This document shows, in pieces, positions 47,492 to 58,249 of a DNA stretch of 64,000 nucleotides (positions within the stretch are counted from its first letter, which is position 1; each line of letters opens with the position of its first letter). The stretch comes from Multifurca ochricompacta (taxonomy: Eukaryota > Basidiomycota > Agaricomycetes > Russulales > Russulaceae). The DNA is taken from NCBI GenBank assembly GCA_022496185.1, contig WTXG01000030.1, forward strand, positions 186,001 through 250,000, in the 5' to 3' direction. Under the pieces are notes generated by a model. It was not told where the DNA came from, made no database searches, and was given only the letters and a program-made list of their open reading frames with translations. Both the position numbers and the translations under genes were made by a program.

Positions 47492-49360
47492 TTAGACCCC
47501 GCAACGCTCTCGCTCTTCCGCAAGAATTGACGGTACTTCAGGGAACCGAGGGGTAAATTTGCAGTCGAATGGCTTGGGCCGGCTGTGTAAAGAAATGTTA
47601 ACCAACTTACAAAAATCAATCGTGGGTAGAGGGGGCAACATACACGACTAGACCATAATCCACAAACGAGTCCGTGTCCAACGGCAATTCACTCCCATTC
47701 TCGTCTCGTGCGCGCCTGAGATTCATCGCCCATAGAATCCTCGCCGTCTCGATGAAGAGAGCGTCGTTGGCAAGATGCTTACCTGGGCAAGCCCGCCGCC
47801 CGAAACCGTAGGTAGCATGCCCCTCCTGATTTACTTCCATCGGACCGAGCGTCAACTCTTCTTTCTCGTTCAGGTATCTCTCTGGCCGGAACTCATGCGC
47901 GTCGTCACCAAACACCTCACGGTCATGATTACAGTGCCACATGTTCGCCATGCACATCGTGCCTTTCGGGATGAACATGCCCTCATACCAGCCATCTTCA
48001 CTCGCAACATGAGGCAATCCGAGCGGTAAAACTGGTCGCCAGCGAAGAATTTCCTTGACGATTGCACGCACATATGGAAGATGCGGAGCATCGGCAAAAG
48101 TGGGCAGACGAGATCGGCCGACCACCGCGTCGAGTTCGTTTTGCGCGCGGCGTTGCACCTCAGGAAAGGCTATCATGGCCAGTGTCCACCAAATGAGTGT
48201 GGTAACAGTGGTTTCAGCGCCAGCAGAACTGTGATGGCTCGTTTATTTTCTCACAAAGATTGAGAATAATCTTGACTCACTACATCAGCCCAGCCAGGAA
48301 TGACATTTCCAGCTCCGTCAGATTGTTGCGGTCGTTTTCCTGCAGCAAAGACGCGGAGAAACTAGGCGTGGTCCCTCCGTTGGCCTGTGATATCTATCAG
48401 ACAGACGGTATAAACGTGTGAGTCCAGAACGTACAAGGTCAACTTTAACGCGGTTCAAAAGGCCGTGGAACATCTTCTGGTGCTCTTCGCCTTTCTCTTC
48501 GCCTTCCCTTTTCCACTTCGCAAACCTGTTGGTCGATCCCGTGTTCAGTTCTATCGGTGAACCAGGAGAATCGAATGGAATACCTCTTTGGAATGTACAT
48601 CATCCACGGGAATAACTCAACCAAGAAGCTCCCAGGGGCAGCAGCACGCATCATCGTGGTGTTGTACGTCTCGATTCCTTCTATGGCATCATCATGCTCT
48701 GACATGATGGTCGGATAGTCGTAGAGGATAGACATGATCACGGAAGCTCCTGCGCGTTGAAAGTGCTTCTGCCAATCGTGATGCGGCGCGTTCGTCAGGA
48801 ACGCCGAAGTCAAAATGGTGGCCTCCTTCATCTGAATCGAATGGTAATCCAGCACAGCCGTCTTGGTAAGCGCTGCTTGTGTAGCACGACGCAGGCGGCG
48901 GCAGCTATATAGGAACATAAGCATGGACCATTGCGCGTTCACGTGACCTGGACCAACACCTACCGCGAGTCGTAGTTCATAAGTGACATCAGAACGCCTT
49001 TGTTGAGGAAGTCCTGCGCCATAATCATCTGAGGACGGTCGGAATAACTATTCGCACGATGCTCAAGAACATCGAAGGCCGACTTGAAGCTGTTGAAGAT
49101 AAGTGTGGGCGTTCCTGCTGCGTCAAGATGCATAACATCCTCTACAGCATTCATATTTTAGCAACCGTTTGGACGTTGGGTTGTGAAAACCCACTGAAGC
49201 TTTCCTTGCAATCTTTTGAGAGTAACCAGTTCTTATCTAAAAGCTGAAACGTATTCCCAAGAATCGGCAAGCGTCGAGGACTGGGAGGTAATTTCCGCCA
49301 AGGACTTCTAACATAAGAAACAATAGCATAGATGATCAAGGCGAGAATGGCGCCTGTCAT
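47492..49360 (-). CDS. Cytochrome P450 monooxygenase (basidiomycete type)
   Basis: A membrane-anchored haem oxygenase. Nine or so minus-strand exons, all in phase, give about 510 residues. It opens with an N-terminal anchor (MTGAILALIIYAIVSYV) followed by the proline hinge KLPPSPRRLPILGN. The I-helix oxygen-binding motif is AGAETT, the K-helix ExxR is EILR, the PERF-like segment is EFRPERYL and the haem ligand loop is YGFGRRACPGKHLA with the cysteine in place. The last exon (about 47593-47492) encodes RPKPFDCKFTPRFPEVPSIL, restoring the usual C-terminus. An open frame running on to 47616 instead is intronic. The style is that of the large O-methylsterigmatocystin-oxidoreductase-like P450 group annotated in Agaricomycetes. 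The substrate is unknown; no neighbouring biosynthetic backbone gene suggests a cluster. Confidence 0.92.
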
Positions 49361-49879
49361 AAAGTCTTGTCCTCCAGAATCCCTCCAACAGTGGTTTGTC
49401 TCAGGAAGTTTATAGCTGGAGATCGATTAAGGGAAAAATATCAGGTGAACGGGAGTACGGGGTCTCACTAGGTTGCACAGACCCATAGGTCGAGGCGTCG
49501 TAATTTCCCGACATCCAACGAATATACTTCTTCGAAACTACCACTCGTTGTAGAACACGAGGCGATGAAGGTGTAGGGGGTGTACAGTCAGAGGAGGGGT
49601 GCCAAGCTGGGGGTGGGCAGTCGAAATATATGGGGTCCCCGTTGCGACGGAACCCTAGCCGAGTCAGCACGGTGTCACTTAACCATATCAATAATTGCCT
49701 AGGGTGGTAAGTCGGATATTGTATATTAATGTCAAGTAAGAGCAGAAGCGCCGAACTAGTTCATTAGGCTCTATTAAACTCAATATTGGGTCATTGAGTT
49801 TGGTAGAAGGCCAGTCGTGAGGCGTGGAAGCGATGTGCCAAACACCGTCGGACCACGACAACAAACAACAATACAACGC
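49361..49879. other. Intergenic region upstream of the P450 gene
   Basis: About 520 bases. Minus-strand open frames of 62-93 codons occur but show no family features. It contains the P450 promoter. Confidence 0.45.
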
Positions 49880-50405
49880 ACACAGAGTCCACCATTTCTA
49901 TTTTTTTTTGAAATTGACTTTATTCGCGTTTCAGGGCGTTGCCCAAATTGCGCGGCTACTACTAGAGACAAAGTGGCTACTGTTGGTTGGTAGAGATAAA
50001 ATACATTCGATGTTAAACCCCGGTTCAAGTGAGCGTGTGGAGATACTAGTAGAGCAGGTTGGAGGAGAGAAAAAAGAAAAAGAAAGAAAAGACTGGCAAA
50101 GAAATGTTCACCTAAGACCCCCAATGTCACCTACTAGGCCTAGTCTGGCTCCCGAGGTCATTCCGACGAAAACGATCTAGTAAAAGCCCGTGTGTCTTGG
50201 ATGAATCCTCGATGAAAGGTTTGCGTTTGAAAAGGAGGGACCACTGAGGGGTCCAGGGCCCAATCAGGTAGGAACTGGAGCCGGCGGGTCGCATAGAGGG
50301 GAAAGAAGCGAGGGTAGAGTCGTCGCAGGTACACAGACGGGCGAGTAGCGGTTTCTTGGGGTGGAAGCGAGCTGTGTACTCAGCGATGACACAGAGTCCA
50401 CCATT
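49880..50405 (-). mobile_element. 5'-truncated poly(A) retroposon C with 17-bp target-site duplication
   Basis: The exact 17-mer acacagagtccaccatt occurs at 49880-49896 and 50389-50405. The 492-base insert between them begins (plus strand) with a T-run, so it is inserted in minus orientation with a poly(A) tail. Read on the minus strand its end, with words gccgcgcaatt, gggcaacgccctgaaacgcg, then a short A-rich stretch and the tail, matches the 3' ends of retroposons A and B at 28-29 kb. The minus strand near its 5' end reads IAEYTARFHPKKPLLARLCT, which looks like the region before the C-terminal zinc-binding part of LINE reverse-transcriptase proteins, but the frame is broken. Confidence 0.82.
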
Positions 50406-52194
50406 GATGGGATGGGGTTCATGATCAGACACCCGCAATCACGATACATTCCTCTAGCATCCCCATGCATTCATGTATTTATGTAAACCTTTGTGTAGCT
50501 GAAATCTAAATACTCATTCTGATCCTTTCATCACTTCTGCGCATACCTGTTTAATATTTACATCTAACACAATCTATTAGGTCTTGTTCTGTTCACCTTC
50601 ACCGACGCCGGAAGGGGTGCCAGATCTGATGGATGATAGGCAACGAATCACCCCCGTCCGCTAATTTCCCCGTAACCCCCCCTCCCCTTCTTGCAGTTAG
50701 CTCGAGTCGATCTCCCTGGGTCTAATATGGTGCATTGTCTAAGGGAAGGATGTCTCTCATAACTATTGCGCATTGCGACAAGACGGAAGTGTTATGTATT
50801 CAAAAAGCGAAGGCAAAGGAAGCCACACACTTTCCCAACAACCACGGCCCATCGGCGACGAACTCGAATTCACTGAAGCTACTCACAGAAACTTAACAAA
50901 ACCGTTTTACGGACGCCATCGCTCGGCGTCTTTCTGTATCACTGCACATAATTATGCGTAGCATCCACGCGTGCGTCCCGTATAGCGCATTGGCGGAGCA
51001 GTTGGAAAAAATGCCGCGATTTCTTGGATCGAAGTAAGCACTCGCAGCAAGGTGTTAGATATCGAGGCGGATGGGGGCAGAGGAGAGTGGGAATCAAGCT
51101 ACGACAGAAAGAGCTGAAGTTAAGAAAAAGAAGTACTTCTTTAACCAGTCCTCAAAGCACCTGAGCATAAGATATCGTCCTGGAGCAGCATTGGCTGTCT
51201 GCATCATAGTGCATTCAGACCCCAACTATTGTATGATACAACAAAGGATGTTGGCCCCAATGAATCTCTGGAGACTATGTTGCACAGCACGTCTATTCCA
51301 TTCTGAGTCCAGAGTATCACTTGGCAATGATCGCCTCAATACAAGCTCTGCACTGCATATTCATGAAGACACCTTCTATCCTAAAAGGTGAGACAGCAAG
51401 TCAAGCAGAGTGAAGAAGAAAAAGATAAGCAAGCAAGTGAGGCAGAAAAATGGCAGAAGCAGGTGGAAGAACAGGATGCACGCCAAGAGGGTCAAAAGGG
51501 GCGCCATGGTGAAACTCGTGAAGACCTTCTTGATATACTCTTGTTTGTGCCATTTGTAAATATTACACCAGAACGGCTGCGGAGAAAGTCAGGAAAACAG
51601 AGAAGGCACAAGCAGCAGAGCAGAAAGCCCTGGTTGAAAAGGTAAATGATTGGAGGAGTCACCTCCCTCCTGCATAATTGTGTCTTTTTTATTGTGATAG
51701 ACTATAAGGCATGTCTTGCTGATGGGAAGATGTAGACAGAAATCTAGGCGGAGTAAAAAACTTGAAGATAAGAGTGTGCGAATTACGGATCGGTTCAGCA
51801 AAGGGGAAAAAGGAGACAAGGATTCGTCGGTAGTCACTGATATGCGTCAATGGGGATAAATACGTTGAATGCGTTGATACGTCGAATACGTCGAATACGT
51901 CGAATAAGTCGAAAACTCTTGAGGCTTAGTAGACCGTTCGCTAGGCTTGTAGTAGGGCACCTCCGCGAGTAGTTCTTGAGTTGAAGCTTGAAGGTGTGAC
52001 AAGATTCCAGACAGGGGGATAGTGAGTGAGGCGGCAAGTACTAAATGAAGGGTGTAAGGATGGCTCGGGCGTCGGACGCGAGACTCTAGTAATCACCACT
52101 TCTGGCTGGACCTGTTTGCTCTCTCTCTCATTACAAGTCCTGACAATAAAATTTCTAAACTTTTAGTTTCGGACAAACTCTAATACGGTTCAAA
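50406..52194. other. 1.8 kb region without firm genes
   Basis: The most gene-like piece is a charged, coiled-coil-like open frame at 51388-51645 (QVKQSEEEKDKQASEAEKWQ) that continues in another frame as TAAEKVRKTEKAQAAEQKAL. It might be the tail of a decayed transposase or other coiled-coil gene, but no catalytic domain is seen. A short tandem of acgtcgaat units lies at about 51877-51910. Confidence 0.4.
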
Positions 52195-52660
52195 TGCGAT
52201 TCGATGCCATAACACAAGTAGCATCCTACAGTCGGTATTTGGATTGTGCGCATTCCAGGATGCTTGCCTGTTCATTCCCTTACCTTTCGTCACCTCGCTT
52301 GGCCTCACCTATCGCTCCTTCAACTAGGTCTTTCTACAAGTATATAAAGGTACATACTGCTTGTAGTAGGATTAGCCAGGAGAGGTGAACAAATCAAACG
52401 GCATTTCTCTCCCTCACTTCTCTTTCCTCTTCATGCCACGTGCGGATCCAATCCGCGGTGAGTGCGAGGCAAAGCGTGTTCCCGAATGGAGACGGGCAGG
52501 GGAGATGTGAGAGAAAAGGAGCCCCGAGATAACTGAGACTTCGGTCTTGAGGGTATGTCGTGGTTGAACTTGGGAATACGCCCTTTGCTGGTTCCGTTTG
52601 ACCTTGCTTGTTGTCGTCGAGAACTTGCTTAGCACACAGTGGAGAAGTGGAGAACAAAGG
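52195..52660 (+). repeat. Diverged dispersed repeat, copy 2 (first copy at 27785-28269)
   Basis: Block S1 (52200-52425) has a TATA-like tatataaa and shares gatttggattgtgcgcat-type, ctacaagtatataaaggtac and aaacggcattt words with the reverse strand of 28020-28255. Block S2 (52440-52645) shares gtgagtgcgaggcaaag, gttcccraa, ttgctggttc and tttgaccttgc with 27785-28005 in direct orientation. Similarity is ancient (many substitutions and gaps). Confidence 0.65.
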
Positions 52661-53417
52661 GCGAGTAATTGAACAAGCAAGAGGGCAGGACGAGCCAGAA
52701 CAGGCGGGGGAAGAGGGTTTCAGGCCCAGAACTCGAGAAATCCTTACAGTATAGCATCGAGCTTCGCCTGTAAGAGGATCAGGGTTGTGAGCTTTCCAGT
52801 CGTGGTCGTGATGAGGAAACGGGGAACAGGAAGTTGGAGTGACGTGCCACGTGCCAAGTGCGGCCACGTGCACGCAAACTAGAAATGAGCGCCTCGATGC
52901 TATTCCGGTTATCTCTCCGACTGTGATGATCTAACTGAATACCAACTCAGACACTGCAGTACGTTCTGGCGGTGCCAAAATGCCATCTTATTTTTATTTT
53001 TATTCTTAGGCAACTCATGTCCCCGCCTAATCGCTTATCATGACCTTTGTTCTCCTCTGCTCTGCTGCGTTGCGCATTATGGCAATAATAATTGTCAAGG
53101 CGGGTTTCAATCGTGTTCATATCAAAAACATCAACACTTTTCATCGGGCCACTCACCTGGCGCATTGCTTTACCATTTCATGCTCATCTGCAACACGCAC
53201 AACATTTTATCTGACAACAACTTCCATTCGACGACACTTGGACAACATACACTAAGTAAACGATCTCTAAAGCGAATGTTGTAAGAAAGAAAGTTGCTGT
53301 CTTCAAATTCCCGAAAAATCAAATTTGACCACGTCCGTCCTGGTGTTCAAACATTTTGAGACACACTTCAGAACTCTCAGTAACACTCCAGGAGAATCAC
53401 AAAAATACAGGGGGAAC

Positions 53418-54032
53418 TCACGGAAGAGGGAAAAGAGGGATGAGCCTGATCGAAATGGGTCCGTAGACTTTCCCGAATACCGTCGCCGACAAGTCCACAT
53501 AAAGCCAACCATTGGAACTATAGAACCTGGCGTCTCCATGCAGAACCGAGACGCCGAAAGTCACTTTCACTCCGTCTTGGAGATTTCCCTTGACCCGAGC
53601 CAACTGAAACGACCCAATGATCGGGATCTTGACAGAGAATGCTGCATCGATTTCAAGCGTGCTCTTGTCGACATAACCTTTCAGCTGAAATCAAAGCCAA
53701 TCAGCGGGTCGCGTCAACAATTCGGAGGGGAAAGAACATGACTAACAACCCAGGTAACTCCCCAAAGTGGGAGTTCGATGTCAAAGTCAATCCGGTTGCT
53801 ATCCTCGGCGTAAACAGGAGGACCGGCTATGGCGTAGACGTGGATGGTTTCGCCGGTCACCTCGTGTTCGTACGAGTTGTGATGGCCCACGAGCCATTGC
53901 TTGAGGCCTATAAATTGTTGGGCTCGTCAGAATGAGTGAATCGGAATTGCAGGGATCGATTTGGCACGCACCAATGTTGGAGGATTTGTCAATGTCAGCA
54001 GCAGTGTGAGTGTGAGTGTGAGTGTAAGTCAT
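53418..54032 (-). CDS. Palindrome gene copy 3 (unit 2, left arm), uncharacterised small protein
   Basis: The minus-strand mirror of copy 4 and the intact member of unit 2. The start ATG is at 54032 and the stop TGA at 53418. Three exons joined as in copy 2 give about 162 residues. Exon 1 starts MTYTHTHTHTAADIDKSSNI, exon 2 reads LKQWLVGHHNSYEHEVTGET then PVYAEDSNRIDFDIELPLWG, and exon 3 starts LKGYVDKSTLEIDAAFSVKI, continues QDGVKVTFGVSVLHGDARFY and NGWLYVDLSATVFG, and ends ISIRLIPLFPLP. Exon 3 is roughly 80% identical to the unit 1 copies. There is no signal peptide, and a TATA-like tataaata lies upstream. Function unknown. Confidence 0.65.
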
Positions 54033-55516
54033 GTTGAATTGGAATAATACTCTGGAATTGTAAGGGTGTGGAGTGGGATGGAGAACAGTTGTTGGATTAC
54101 CTACCACTGTATTTATACATTTCAGAATAGATTGTGAGTCTGCTGTTACGTTCGAAATAGCAGGGAGTCGGATTGGATGGCCTCGGAATTGTTTCGGAAA
54201 CTAGAACTAGTTGTGCATAACTTGCCTCTGGTGAAGATATCCTAGCTCATGAAAGATAATGTTTCCAGTAGCTGTTAACTGGGCCATGAGATCAGGGGAC
54301 TGTATGGCGCGTCTATCCCATTCTGGTGCCTTGGATCAAAAGTAATACATGATGCCTGATTATGTAGGCTTGGTTGTAGAACGGGCGATATGTCCGCGTG
54401 GGCATTCAGAAATTCCAGGTCATGAGAGGTCTCCGAGTGGCACGTAAGAAAGCTACCCCTGTGGGAATGAAAGGCCGGTTACTTCGATAACAACAACAGA
54501 GAGTTGGCAGAAGTGATGCTTTCGACTGGTGAGAGAACTAGATTTTAAAGCAGCAGAGTGACTGAGGAATGCCTCTGCCCTCTAAATTTGGGAGCAATTC
54601 TGAGAGATTCTCAAGATTTGAGGAGTGCTCGCAACATCAGCAAGGACTGTCAAGAACCAGGAACGAAGGACAGGCTTGAGACAGGCTCGAGATAGGGGCG
54701 GCACGAGACAGGCTTAAGACAGGCTTGAGACAGGCTTGGCATGCTAGACACGACCTGTATGTACCTGCTTACATAACATAGACTCGGACTCGGTGTAAGA
54801 GTGGTGGTGGTTCTTGTTCCTGTTCTTACTTACGTTCTGCCCACATGTAACCCCCGATCGCTGCCTGCCTTAAGCCTGTCCTTCGTTCCTGGTTCTTGAC
54901 AGTCCTTGCTGATGTTGCGAGCACTCCTCAAATCTTGAGAATCTCTCAGAATTGCTCCCAAATTTAGAGGGCAGAGGCATTCCTCAGTCACTCTGCTGCT
55001 TTAAAATCTAGTTCTCTCACCAGTCGAAAGCATCACTTCTGCCAACTCTCTGTTGTTGTTATCGAAGTAACCGGCCTTTCATTCCCACAGGGGTAGCTTT
55101 CTTACGTGCCACTCGGAGACCTCTCATGACCTGGAATTTCTGAATGCCCACGCGGACATATCGCCCGTTCTACAACCAAGCCTACATAATCAGGCATCAT
55201 GTATTACTTTTGATCCAAGGCACCAGAATGGGATAGACGCGCCATACAGTCCCCTGATCTCATGGCCCAGTTAACAGCTACTGGAAACATTATCTTTCAT
55301 GAGCTAGGATATCTTCACCAGAGGCAAGTTATGCACAACTAGTTCTAGTTTCCGAAACAATTCCGAGGCCATCCAATCCGACTCCCTGCTATTTCGAACG
55401 TAACAGCAGACTCACAATCTATTCTGAAATGTATAAATACAGTGGTAGGTAATCCAACAACTGTTCTCCATCCCACTCCACACCCTTACAATTCCAGAGT
55501 ATTATTCCAATTCAAC

Positions 55517-56130
55517 ATGACTTACACTCACACTCACACTCACACTGCTGCTGACATTGACAAATCCTCCAACATTGGTGCGTGCCAAATCGATCCCTGC
55601 AATTCCGATTCACTCATTCTGACGAGCCCAACAATTTATAGGCCTCAAGCAATGGCTCGTGGGCCATCACAACTCGTACGAACACGAGGTGACCGGCGAA
55701 ACCATCCACGTCTACGCCATAGCCGGTCCTCCTGTTTACGCCGAGGATAGCAACCGGATTGACTTTGACATCGAACTCCCACTTTGGGGAGTTACCTGGG
55801 TTGTTAGTCATGTTCTTTCCCCTCCGAATTGTTGACGCGACCCGCTGATTGGCTTTGATTTCAGCTGAAAGGTTATGTCGACAAGAGCACGCTTGAAATC
55901 GATGCAGCATTCTCTGTCAAGATCCCGATCATTGGGTCGTTTCAGTTGGCTCGGGTCAAGGGAAATCTCCAAGACGGAGTGAAAGTGACTTTCGGCGTCT
56001 CGGTTCTGCATGGAGACGCCAGGTTCTATAGTTCCAATGGTTGGCTTTATGTGGACTTGTCGGCGACGGTATTCGGGAAAGTCTACGGCCCATTTCGATC
56101 AGGCTCATCCCTCTTTTCCCTCTTCCGTGA
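55517..56130 (+). pseudogene. Palindrome gene copy 4 (unit 2, right arm), one-base deletion near the C-terminus
   Basis: Exons 55517-55577, 55642-55802 and 55865 onward reproduce copy 3 exactly until the codon pair for Gly-Pro near 56090, where one base is missing (ggcccattt instead of ggacccattt). The frame then runs on to a stop at 56245 with an unrelated Ser/Phe-rich tail. Only the last about 12 normal residues are affected, so the product could still fold if the deletion is real. If the base is a sequencing omission, this copy is as intact as copy 3. Confidence 0.6.
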
Positions 56131-56460
56131 GTTCCCCCTGTATTTTTGTGATTCTCCTGGAGTGTTACTGAGAGTTCTGAAGTGTGTCTCAAAATGTTTG
56201 AACACCAGGACGGACGTGGTCAAATTTGATTTTTCGGGAATTTGAAGACAGCAACTTTCTTTCTTACAACATTCGCTTTAGAGATCATTTACTTAGTGTA
56301 TGTTGTCCAAGTGTCGTCGAATGGAAGTTGTTGTCAGATAACATATTGTAAGCATCAAACAGTAAAGCAATGTGCAAGGAGCCATTTGGATTTTTGACAA
56401 CGCTCAATCTTTTCTTCGATTTTGATGCACTTTGGAGGCGGATACGATTGAATCTGGAGC

Positions 56461-57734
56461 GTTGAACGCTGCTTATGCCGAATAGGCCATTAGCATCTGT
56501 TTATATCCCGCGTGTGCGTATTGCCAAAGGTGGACGAAACTATATGGGCTGGCTACATTTGTTTCGGTGGCTTTTATAGTCCAATGGGACGTGTGAAACC
56601 CCGTGTTTAAAGGAAACGGCAGGAAGGAACAAAGGGTTGAAGGACACCTTTTCGAGGGACAACTGTGTTTTGAGAAAGAAAGAAAGAAAGGAAAGAAACC
56701 TTTGTCCGTAACGGAGTTGGCTTATTGTGGATGGATCACCTGTGAGTAAGACCAGGCTGGCTCAATGCCACTCTCGTGTCTCGTAGTAGTACATAACCAC
56801 TTGCGAACGTGGAGAATAAATACTGTATCGTTGCGAATATGAGGAGGATATATTTTCTCTGTACGCGTTATCACGAAACGGAGTGCAAAGGTGGTGATGC
56901 GAGCCATCGTGGGTGATTGTGGCAGCACGCCTGAGAGGATGGTTGGCCCAATTAGGGGGATGCCAGCGGCTCAGTTCTTCATGGATGGTCATGCACTTCG
57001 TGCGCTTCACATGGGTTTCCACAATATACAATATCCACGACCTACCGTATCATTCATTTAGGGTCGTGAGGCGTGAGGAGATGAGAAGAGAAGAAGCCCT
57101 TACCTAAGCACTTATACCCAACCTGTAAATGCGAATCGCCACGGTCGCCTTTGTTTCACCAGCATACCAGCATGGCCACATGGCAGAAGGCGTTAGTACG
57201 TGCTCCTTGGCAAGTCGTTCGTATTCCAACCAAACCGCACCACCTATCTCACTTTGGTCCTGTTGCTATGAGCTCTCCGTGTGTCTGAACCTATTTTATT
57301 AGGCAGAATGGAGGATACGTTAACGTGGCTTGCTCAAATAGCGTGACTCTGATCCTACTAGTAGTTGGGAAAGGTAGCATAGTCTCTCAACTGACGTTGG
57401 CGTACCGTTTCGAGCATGTTGTGGAGGCTGGAGGGCCCTTCTTGTGGTGGCCTTCAAGTCCCCGCATTCCCATCCCCGACCACGTTTCCGATACAGTGGT
57501 ACGGTGCCACCCTTTTCTTTTCCCCCAAATGCCACCCCGCGTGTGGTTTGTGGCTTGCTTCAGCTTTTTAGTCGGATGGATTGCGCGTTACGAGCACTCG
57601 TCGAGCGTGGTGAGTGTTGCGTGTTACCGAATGTTTTTTTAAATCTTTTGATGCCAGCTCCCAATTAGTGTAGCGCACTCCCCTGTATCTAAAGGCTTAG
57701 TCTATTTGGATCCCCGTTTCGCTACAATATCAAA
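56461..57734. other. 1.3 kb region without recognisable genes
   Basis: A (GAAA)n tract lies at about 56671-56697. Open frames up to 105 codons (57325-57642 plus) show no conserved features. Confidence 0.45.
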
Positions 57735-58249
57735 ATGCTGGGATATCCCTCCGAACTCGCTTTTTCTATCTTTGGTCAACCTTATTGGGTTGATCAACTG
57801 CCGAATATCAACACATCTGGTCTCACAGAATCAGAGATCAAAGCACTGGACACTTTTTGGCGTACGCTCATCTGGTGTTTTGATAACAGAGTGGAACCCT
57901 GTCTGATGCTCGATTTGCAGGGTCTACGCATCCCAAGACTCGCGTTACCCCTTCTCGTGCAGCGACAAAGCGTCTCTGTTTCTTTTCCATGTGTAAGACG
58001 AAAGCCCGTCAATACGCAGACCAGGCACTCATCACCTTCCGTCCGACGGAGGTATTCGCCAACAAAGTGGTGGACAGATTCGAGGATGCCCTGTTCACGT
58101 TACCAGTTGTTGCTGAAGCGCGAAAGGAGCATGTCAACAAGATCAGGAAGCTTGGGGGCGTTATATTGGCAAATGTTGCCATACTGAACATGAGCTGGCA
58201 AGGATTTTTGAGGGCCCAGTATGTTGTCGAGCTCGATGACTTGGATTGA
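57735..58249 (+). CDS. Small hypothetical protein
   Basis: Two exons (57735-57921 and 57963-58249) separated by a 41-base GT-AG intron give 157 residues. The protein begins MLGYPSELAFSIFGQPYWVD, continues TESEIKALDTFWRTLIWCFD and, across the junction, LMLDLQATKRLCFFSMCKTK. It ends KLGGVILANVAILNMSWQGF then LRAQYVVELDDLD. The second exon has a normal coding composition and an extended open frame, supporting the splice. There is no signal peptide or recognised domain, and I do not recognise the family. The alternative is a fragment of a larger decayed gene. Confidence 0.45.

Larger units (their letters stand above)
53083..56460. repeat. Palindromic unit 2: near-identical inverted arms of about 1.46 kb around a 194-bp spacer
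   Basis: The left arm (about 53215-54677) and right arm (54872 to about 56335) are reverse complements; partner positions sum to 109549 throughout, for example 53799-54107 with 55442-55750 and 53639-53935 with 55614-55910, with identical translations. The sum drops to 109548 outside about 56092, showing one base missing in the right arm. Sequence similarity to the outer flanks of unit 1 continues, more weakly, out to about 53083 and 56460. The spacer (54678-54871) contains caggcttgaga tandem units and shares words with the spacer of unit 1. Confidence 0.92.

Noticed and set aside
47490..47600. A conserved-looking block first suspected to be an rRNA or mobile-element fragment
   Set aside because: Its reverse complement encodes RPKPFDCKFTPRFPEVPSIL, the last exon of the P450, joined in phase to the preceding exon.
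52394..52873. A 159-codon minus-strand open frame inside the dispersed repeat
   Set aside because: The other copy of the repeat at 27.8-28.3 kb does not keep this reading frame, so it is unlikely to be selected as protein.
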